Shown: positions 59,705 through 64,000 of the stretch, in pieces | Position numbering within the stretch: position 1 is the stretch's first letter | Layout of the letters: every line of letters begins with the position of its first letter | From: JBBRDU01 sp038230335 | GTDB lineage: Bacteria > Verrucomicrobiota > Verrucomicrobiia > Chthoniobacterales > UBA10450 | Direction: 5' to 3' | Assembly: GCA_038230335.1 (NCBI GenBank) | Contig: JBBRNL010000003.1 | Span: forward strand, 124,001-188,000 | DNA: 64,000 nt | The notes under the pieces: model-generated | Seen by the model: only the letters and a program-made list of their open reading frames with translations | Databases searched by the model: none | What the model was told of the DNA's origin: nothing | Translations under genes and position numbers: made by a program

Positions 59705-61141
59705 TTATTTTGCGCGCACGAACTTACCGACGACCTCGATGACGTAATCGAGCATTTGCCGGGTCAGCCCCGGGTAAACACCCACAAAGATCGCTTCATT
59801 CATGATTCGATCGGCCCCGCTCAGGTCGCCCATGACACGAAGAGCGCCCGGGTTGTCCTGGGCGAGCTGCACAAAGGCCGGCTGTCGCACAAGATTGCCA
59901 CCGAAGAGCATGCGATTGCCGATGCGCGCTTCATCCAGCGCCTTGGCGAAGGCCGTGCGCGTGAACGGCGCTCCCGGCCGCACCAGAATCATGAAACCAA
60001 ACCAGCTCGGGTCGGACTGGCAACCACTCTTGTCCCAGCTGAATGCGTTATTACTCCAGCCGGTCGCGTGGGTTGGCAGCGAGAATTCGAAAAATTCTTC
60101 GAATCCAGCGAGACCGGCGCGGAGATATTGCCAGTTGTCTTTCCGCGCCTGCACGAAGTGCGGTAATTTATCGAGCTGCTTGATTCCGATGGCAGCCTGC
60201 GGATCGAGTGGCTTTAGGTTGTAGCCGATATGACTGTAAATATATTTGTGGTCATATCCGCGCGGGAGCTGACCGAGCTGCCAGTCGAACCGTTTGTTGC
60301 AGGTATTTTCCTTGCCGCTGGCGCACCAACAATCACGTCCCCAGTCGCGGAAACTCTCCACCAGAACTTTTAATATCATGCGCTTCACGATATTGATCGC
60401 GCCGCCCTCGCCCAGGGTGAGATGGTGCGGCGGATAAAAAGATTGCGTCGATAGGTCTCCCCATGTCCCCGTCAGCCGCGTCTCGCGCTGATCGGATGTC
60501 TTCCGCGTATAGGTCGAGCCGAGCGCGTCGCAGTTATCCTCGATCAGCCACAGATCGTGGCGCTCGCAGAAATCAAGGATGGCATCCAGGCGGTAAGGGT
60601 TGCCCAGAGTGTGCGCGCACATCACCGCCTTCGTTTTTCCCGCGACGAAAGCTTCTTCCAAAGCGGAGACCTCGATGTTGCCCGTGACGGGATCATTGTC
60701 CAGGAACACCGGGACAGCTCCATTTTGAATGATGGGCGCAACCGTCGTCGGAAACCCGGCCGCGCACGTGATGACTTCATCTCCGGGCCGGATCCTCTTT
60801 TCGTCCGGATGTTTGTGGCTCGTTAGGGCACTGAAAGCCACCAAGTTCGCGGACGACCCGGAATTGACGAGGATGCTCCGCTTGACCTTCAAAAATTCGG
60901 CCAGGCGCCGTTCGAACTCTTCGCCTTCCGGTCCCAGGGTCAACCAAAAATCAAGCATGCTGCCCACGCCCGCTTCCACCTCATCTTCCGTAAAGACGCG
61001 GCCGGCGTACGGCACCATCGTTTCGCCAGGCTTGAATTCGGATGCCGCTTCATGCCCGGGCCGTTGCCCCCGGTGCACCTGTTTGGAATATTCGCGCGTC
61101 AGCCGCAGAATTTCAGCGCGCAATTCTTCCGGCGTTCTCAT
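59705..61141 (-). CDS. rfbH: CDP-6-deoxy-L-threo-D-glycero-4-hexulose-3-dehydrase (E1, DdhC)
   Basis: A 478-residue PMP-dependent dehydrase of the DegT/DnrJ fold. Unlike normal aminotransferases of this fold, DdhC has histidine instead of the PLP-binding lysine; here the segment is SFYPPHHLTLGEGG, so the histidine is present. Other marks: ILVNSGSSANLVAFSALTSH, EVITCAAGFPTTVAPIIQNG and DNCDALGSTY. In the known pathway a [2Fe-2S] flavoprotein (DdhD/E3) is needed; it is not seen nearby. The start at 61141 overlaps the rfbG stop (ATGA); an ATG 12 nt upstream is the alternative. Confidence 0.9.
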   Translation of the reverse strand: MRTPEELRAEILRLTREYSKQVHRGQRPGHEAASEFKPGETMVPYAGRVFTEDEVEAGVGSMLDFWLTLGPEGEEFERRLAEFLKVKRSILVNSGSSANLVAFSALTSHKHPDEKRIRPGDEVITCAAGFPTTVAPIIQNGAVPVFLDNDPVTGNIEVSALEEAFVAGKTKAVMCAHTLGNPYRLDAILDFCERHDLWLIEDNCDALGSTYTRKTSDQRETRLTGTWGDLSTQSFYPPHHLTLGEGGAINIVKRMILKVLVESFRDWGRDCWCASGKENTCNKRFDWQLGQLPRGYDHKYIYSHIGYNLKPLDPQAAIGIKQLDKLPHFVQARKDNWQYLRAGLAGFEEFFEFSLPTHATGWSNNAFSWDKSGCQSDPSWFGFMILVRPGAPFTRTAFAKALDEARIGNRMLFGGNLVRQPAFVQLAQDNPGALRVMGDLSGADRIMNEAIFVGVYPGLTRQMLDYVIEVVGKFVRAK

Positions 61142-62283
61142 GATCGTGCCCACTCCAAGCCGCGGCTGGCTGCGTCGGATTGATATTGGGCGATTTGCTG
61201 TTGAGTCAGAAGAAGCGTCTCGTCGCCGCCATTCGTCTTTCGATACCAGGACACCGTCTGCGCCACGGCTTCTTCAAAATTCCAAACCGGCCGCCATGCC
61301 AGAACGCGGTTCGCCTTGTCGATATTCAAATTCAAAAGACCCGCTTCGTGCGGTGCAGCGCCGTCCGTCCGGTGGATCCATTTGCCCGGCCAATGTTTCA
61401 GCAGTTCGTCCACCACGCTCGCCACATTGCGGTTCGATTCGGAATGTGGCCCGAAGTTAAAAGCAGAGCATACCTCGCGGACGATCTTCGGATCCGATTT
61501 TAAATCAATCGCGGCGCTCAGCGCTGCGCCCAATGTCAGATAACCGCTAAGCGGATCGAGCACGTGTTGCCAGGGCCGCGTCGCATGCTTGTTCCGCACG
61601 CCGATTTCCTGGTCGTTCTCCAGGGCCCGGATGGCATCTGGCACCAATCGATCCTCCGCCCAATCGCCGCCGCCGATCACATTGCCCGCGCGCGCGCTGG
61701 CCAGCGCCACACGGGGCGGCTTCTGGACCGCGAAGAACGATTTGCGATATGAGCCGATCGCGATCTCAGCAGCCGCTTTGCTTGCGCTGTATGGATCGTG
61801 CCCACCCAGTGGATCCGTTTCCTCGTAGGCGTGGGCGATTTCCCGATTCTCGTAGCACTTGTCCGTCGTCACCATGACCACCGCGCACGGATGGTCCGAC
61901 ACGCGGATGGCCTCCATCACGTTGATCGAGCCGGTCACGTTGGTCGTGAAAGTTTCCACCGGGTCGATATACGATTGCCGGACTAATGGTTGCGCGGCGA
62001 GATGAAAAACGAAAGCGGGCTGTAATTGCGCGACGAGGTCAGTTACGACCGCGAGGTCGCGCACATCGCCGCGTATGTCGCGCATGCGTTTGGTTAGTTG
62101 CAGCTGATTGAAAAGAGACGGCTCTTCGCAATCGATTGAATAACCGGTCAGCTTTGCGCCCAGCGAAAGCAGCCATTCGCTCAGCCATGCTCCCTTGAAA
62201 CCGGTATGCCCGGTTAGGAGAATAGTTTTATCCGCGTAAACATGGGCGAAAGCGGCCGAAGATTTCGGCGCCGTTTTCGTCAT
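61138..62283 (-). CDS. rfbG: CDP-glucose 4,6-dehydratase
   Basis: A 381-residue NAD-dependent dehydratase making CDP-4-keto-6-deoxyglucose. Marks: TILLTGHTGFKGAWLSEWLL-like NAD site (about 16-36: LLTGHTGFKGAWLSEWLLSL), VFHLAAQPLVRQSYIDPVET, VVMVTTDKCYENREIAHAYE, DPYSASKAAAEIA (Tyr-x3-Lys, with Asp before it) and RPWQHVLDPLSGYL. These are characteristic of RfbG/DdhB. The stop and the start overlap neighbouring genes by 4 nt. Confidence 0.93.
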   Translation of the reverse strand: MTKTAPKSSAAFAHVYADKTILLTGHTGFKGAWLSEWLLSLGAKLTGYSIDCEEPSLFNQLQLTKRMRDIRGDVRDLAVVTDLVAQLQPAFVFHLAAQPLVRQSYIDPVETFTTNVTGSINVMEAIRVSDHPCAVVMVTTDKCYENREIAHAYEETDPLGGHDPYSASKAAAEIAIGSYRKSFFAVQKPPRVALASARAGNVIGGGDWAEDRLVPDAIRALENDQEIGVRNKHATRPWQHVLDPLSGYLTLGAALSAAIDLKSDPKIVREVCSAFNFGPHSESNRNVASVVDELLKHWPGKWIHRTDGAAPHEAGLLNLNIDKANRVLAWRPVWNFEEAVAQTVSWYRKTNGGDETLLLTQQQIAQYQSDAASRGLEWARS

Positions 62284-63137
62284 GTCGAAATCGCATCATT
62301 CCTAGGCAACGCACCCTCGGCAGAGGAGGGGAGAGGAGTTTCGCACGCCTTGTCCTTCCATACCTTCCACGGCGCCTCGCCTGTCGCCCACAATCGATTC
62401 AGGTACTGCATCTCCTGATAGTTATCCATCGATTGCCAGAAATCTTCGTGCTTGTACGAATTCAGTTGTTTGTCGCGAACCAAATCGCTGATCGGTTTCT
62501 GCTCGAACATCATGGCCGGGTCAAGTGACAGGTAATCGAAAAGACGGTAGTCGCACACCATGAAGCCGCCATTGATGTAAGATGCTTCGAAGCGCGGCTT
62601 CTCATTAAAAGTGTGAATGGTCCCACGATTATCGATCATGAGAGCGCCGAAACGGCCGGCCGGATGTACGGCCGAGATGGTGCAGGCCTTCCCAGATTCT
62701 TCATGGCGCCGAATGCTCTCGTTGATGTCGATATTGGAGACACCATCTCCATACGTGAGGAGGAATCGCTCGCCCGGTTCGATGTATTTCTGGATCGCCT
62801 TCACGCGATAGCCCGTCAGGGTTTCATCTCCCGTATTCGCCAGGGTGACACTCCAATCTTCCTCCTCATGGCGATTATGAAATCGGACGTGCGGAGAGCG
62901 GCCCAGTTTCAAAGTGGCGTCGCATGTGTTCCACAGGTAATTCCGAAAATATTCGCGAATCATGTCGGCCTTGTAGCCAAGGCACAGGATGAACTCGCGG
63001 TGCCCGTAATGGGCATACATTTTCATGATATGCCATAGGATGGGCTGCCCGCCCACCGGCACCATGGCCTTGGGACGGAACTCCGTTTCTTCGCGAAGCC
63101 GCGTGCCTTTTCCACCGCATAGAATAACTACTTTCAT
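62280..63137 (-). CDS. rfbF: Glucose-1-phosphate cytidylyltransferase
   Basis: A 285-residue nucleotidyltransferase making CDP-glucose, the first step of CDP-3,6-dideoxyhexose synthesis. It opens MKVVILCGGKGTRLREETEF, the LCGGKGTRL-x(5)-PK pyrophosphorylase motif, followed by KAMVPVGGQPILWHIMKMYA and RFLLTYGDGVSNIDINESIR. EAxYINGGFMV follows (EASYINGGFMVCDYRLFDYL). The length is typical of RfbF/DdhA. It heads the operon after a 51-bp gap from the sulfotransferase gene. Confidence 0.95.
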   Translation of the reverse strand: MKVVILCGGKGTRLREETEFRPKAMVPVGGQPILWHIMKMYAHYGHREFILCLGYKADMIREYFRNYLWNTCDATLKLGRSPHVRFHNRHEEEDWSVTLANTGDETLTGYRVKAIQKYIEPGERFLLTYGDGVSNIDINESIRRHEESGKACTISAVHPAGRFGALMIDNRGTIHTFNEKPRFEASYINGGFMVCDYRLFDYLSLDPAMMFEQKPISDLVRDKQLNSYKHEDFWQSMDNYQEMQYLNRLWATGEAPWKVWKDKACETPLPSSAEGALPRNDAIST

Positions 63138-63188
63138 CGCCGGTCTACGAAACGACAGAGCAGGTTCAATGCAATAACCAATCCTGGG

Positions 63189-64000
63189 TCAGGGATTTGT
63201 GGGAACAACCGGGGCGGCCTCGACCTCAGCCACCAGTTTTTCGACATCGCTCTTACTATAATAGTCCCAGATCACGCCCGACCGGCGGAGCAACCTCGCC
63301 CCCAGCTCCAGCATGAGAGGCTTGTCATAAAATTTGTTCACGTTTTTCGAGCTCAGGTTTTCATCGAGGTCCGACGCGCCCGGGAAGAACTTGCCCAGCT
63401 CGCGTCCGCGCGAAGCGATCAGATCCTCGTATCTGACCATGGAGCGGTCCGGCAGGAAAGCACGGAACCGTGTGTAGAACCATTCCAGGATATGCAGCTG
63501 CCGCTCAATCGCGTCTGGCTCGGCTGCGAGCGCGCGTTGCAAATCGGAATCCAACTTTTCGCCGATGGGCGCATGACCATTTTTGACGTTAAGCCAGGCC
63601 AGACTGTTCCAGGAAGCGAGCGTGGCGAGTGGGTTGCGAATAATGGCGAAGCATTCGAAACGTTGCGACAAGGTTTCGAGCAAGGCGGTAAAGGCGACCG
63701 GATGCTTGATCGCGAGATCGAAATTTTGCGAGAGCGTCTTTTCCACGAACACTTTGCCATGCTCGGTGTGCCGCAATCTTGTCCCGCGCTGATTGACCTG
63801 ATCGGCCGCCACGTTGTCAGGAACCTTGCCGTCGACATGTTTGGACAAGGCATAGCCATGTTCGTGCAGAGACGTGCGCGTCTCGCCGCAAAAGCGTTCG
63901 ATCACATCGGCCACGGCGCCGGCATCGCGGCAGTCGGGGAATTCCCACACGTTCATTGGCTCGTGCAAAGCGACTACGTCGGGAACCTTGTTCAGAAGCG
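63189..64000 (-). CDS. Sulfotransferase-like protein, 5' truncated by window edge
   Basis: At least 269 residues of a protein whose start lies beyond base 64000; the open frame continues to the window edge (LLNKVPDVVALHEPMNVWEF). The visible part has AFTALLETLSQRFECFAIIR, then NPLATLASWNSLAWLNVKNG, the Arg/Ser PAPS-binding-like segment of sulfotransferases, and EWFYTRFRAFLPDRSMVRYE, then DLIASRGRELGKFFPG. The P-loop (5'-PSB) would be upstream. It probably sulfates a surface glycan, as it lies just before the CDP-deoxysugar operon. Confidence is moderate because the N-terminal motif is not visible. Confidence 0.7.
   Translation of the reverse strand, partial: LLNKVPDVVALHEPMNVWEFPDCRDAGAVADVIERFCGETRTSLHEHGYALSKHVDGKVPDNVAADQVNQRGTRLRHTEHGKVFVEKTLSQNFDLAIKHPVAFTALLETLSQRFECFAIIRNPLATLASWNSLAWLNVKNGHAPIGEKLDSDLQRALAAEPDAIERQLHILEWFYTRFRAFLPDRSMVRYEDLIASRGRELGKFFPGASDLDENLSSKNVNKFYDKPLMLELGARLLRRSGVIWDYYSKSDVEKLVAEVEAAPVVPTNP

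Noticed and set aside
1..64000. tRNA, rRNA, CRISPR arrays and insertion sequences
   Set aside because: No cloverleaf, rRNA segment, spaced direct-repeat array or transposase frame was recognised by eye; a covariance-model scan could still find a small RNA.

Overview
The window looks like chromosomal DNA of a free-living Gram-negative bacterium of the Verrucomicrobiota, probably a soil or freshwater lineage near Chthoniobacter/Spartobacteria; the genus is not resolved. This rests on combinations of genes rather than a marker gene: a five-gene block matching the Akkermansia Amuc_1102-1101-1100-1099-1098 pilus-type cluster, an mcsA-mcsB-clpC operon in a cell with an outer membrane, a CADD-type (chlamydial) folate-linked oxygenase, FecR-domain surface proteins and an MlaEFD system. 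Coding density is high and no tRNA, rRNA, CRISPR array, transposase or prophage was seen.

Layout. 1-1.4 kb: two tandem secreted peptidoglycan-binding-domain paralogues, each closed by a hairpin terminator. 1.5-7.4 kb: a LolD-type ATPase, a class IV aminotransferase (ilvE-like) and mcsA-mcsB-clpC. 7.4-9.1 kb: xerC-type recombinase and a lipoprotein on the minus strand. 9.3-14.8 kb: mlaE-mlaF-mlaD, a YacL-like PIN-TRAM membrane protein, a FkbM methyltransferase and a small orphan lipoprotein bracketed by two copies of a palindromic repeat. 14.9-17 kb: trpS and a UDP-glucuronate decarboxylase. 17-24 kb: the pilus-type envelope machine (PilM-PilN fusion, Amuc_1100-like PilO protein, secretin). 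24-33 kb: coaE, rho and rnd, translationally coupled to a cluster of three FecR-domain proteins with an outer-membrane barrel. 33-42 kb: mixed housekeeping (MoeB-rhodanese, L35, NDH-2, PanE, YbeY, ClpS-DUF2017) and a sigma/anti-sigma pair. 42-56 kb: a trehalose synthase-maltokinase fusion, the CADD homologue, a BNR-repeat protein, fabI, a GlcD-type oxidase, secreted proteins, a CPBP protease and nadE. 56-64 kb: a tightly overlapping minus-strand operon for CDP-3,6-dideoxyhexose (paratose/tyvelose-type) synthesis and transfer, with a sulfotransferase cut by the window end.

How the parts fit: much of the window concerns the cell envelope: phospholipid transport (Mla), lipoprotein sorting (LolD), a secretin-based machine, FecR/beta-helix surface proteins and a rare deoxysugar glycan. 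A second theme is regulated proteolysis: McsA/McsB/ClpC and ClpS lie on different operons but belong to one degradation pathway.

Two families of short palindromic repeats sit directly downstream of genes. Family A has three copies (7457-7548, 14138-14253, 14753-14839) and family B has two full copies plus a half copy (23999-24053, 34437-34535, 45783-45815). They are the clearest structure not explained by genes. All family assignments are from reading the sequence; no database search was run.
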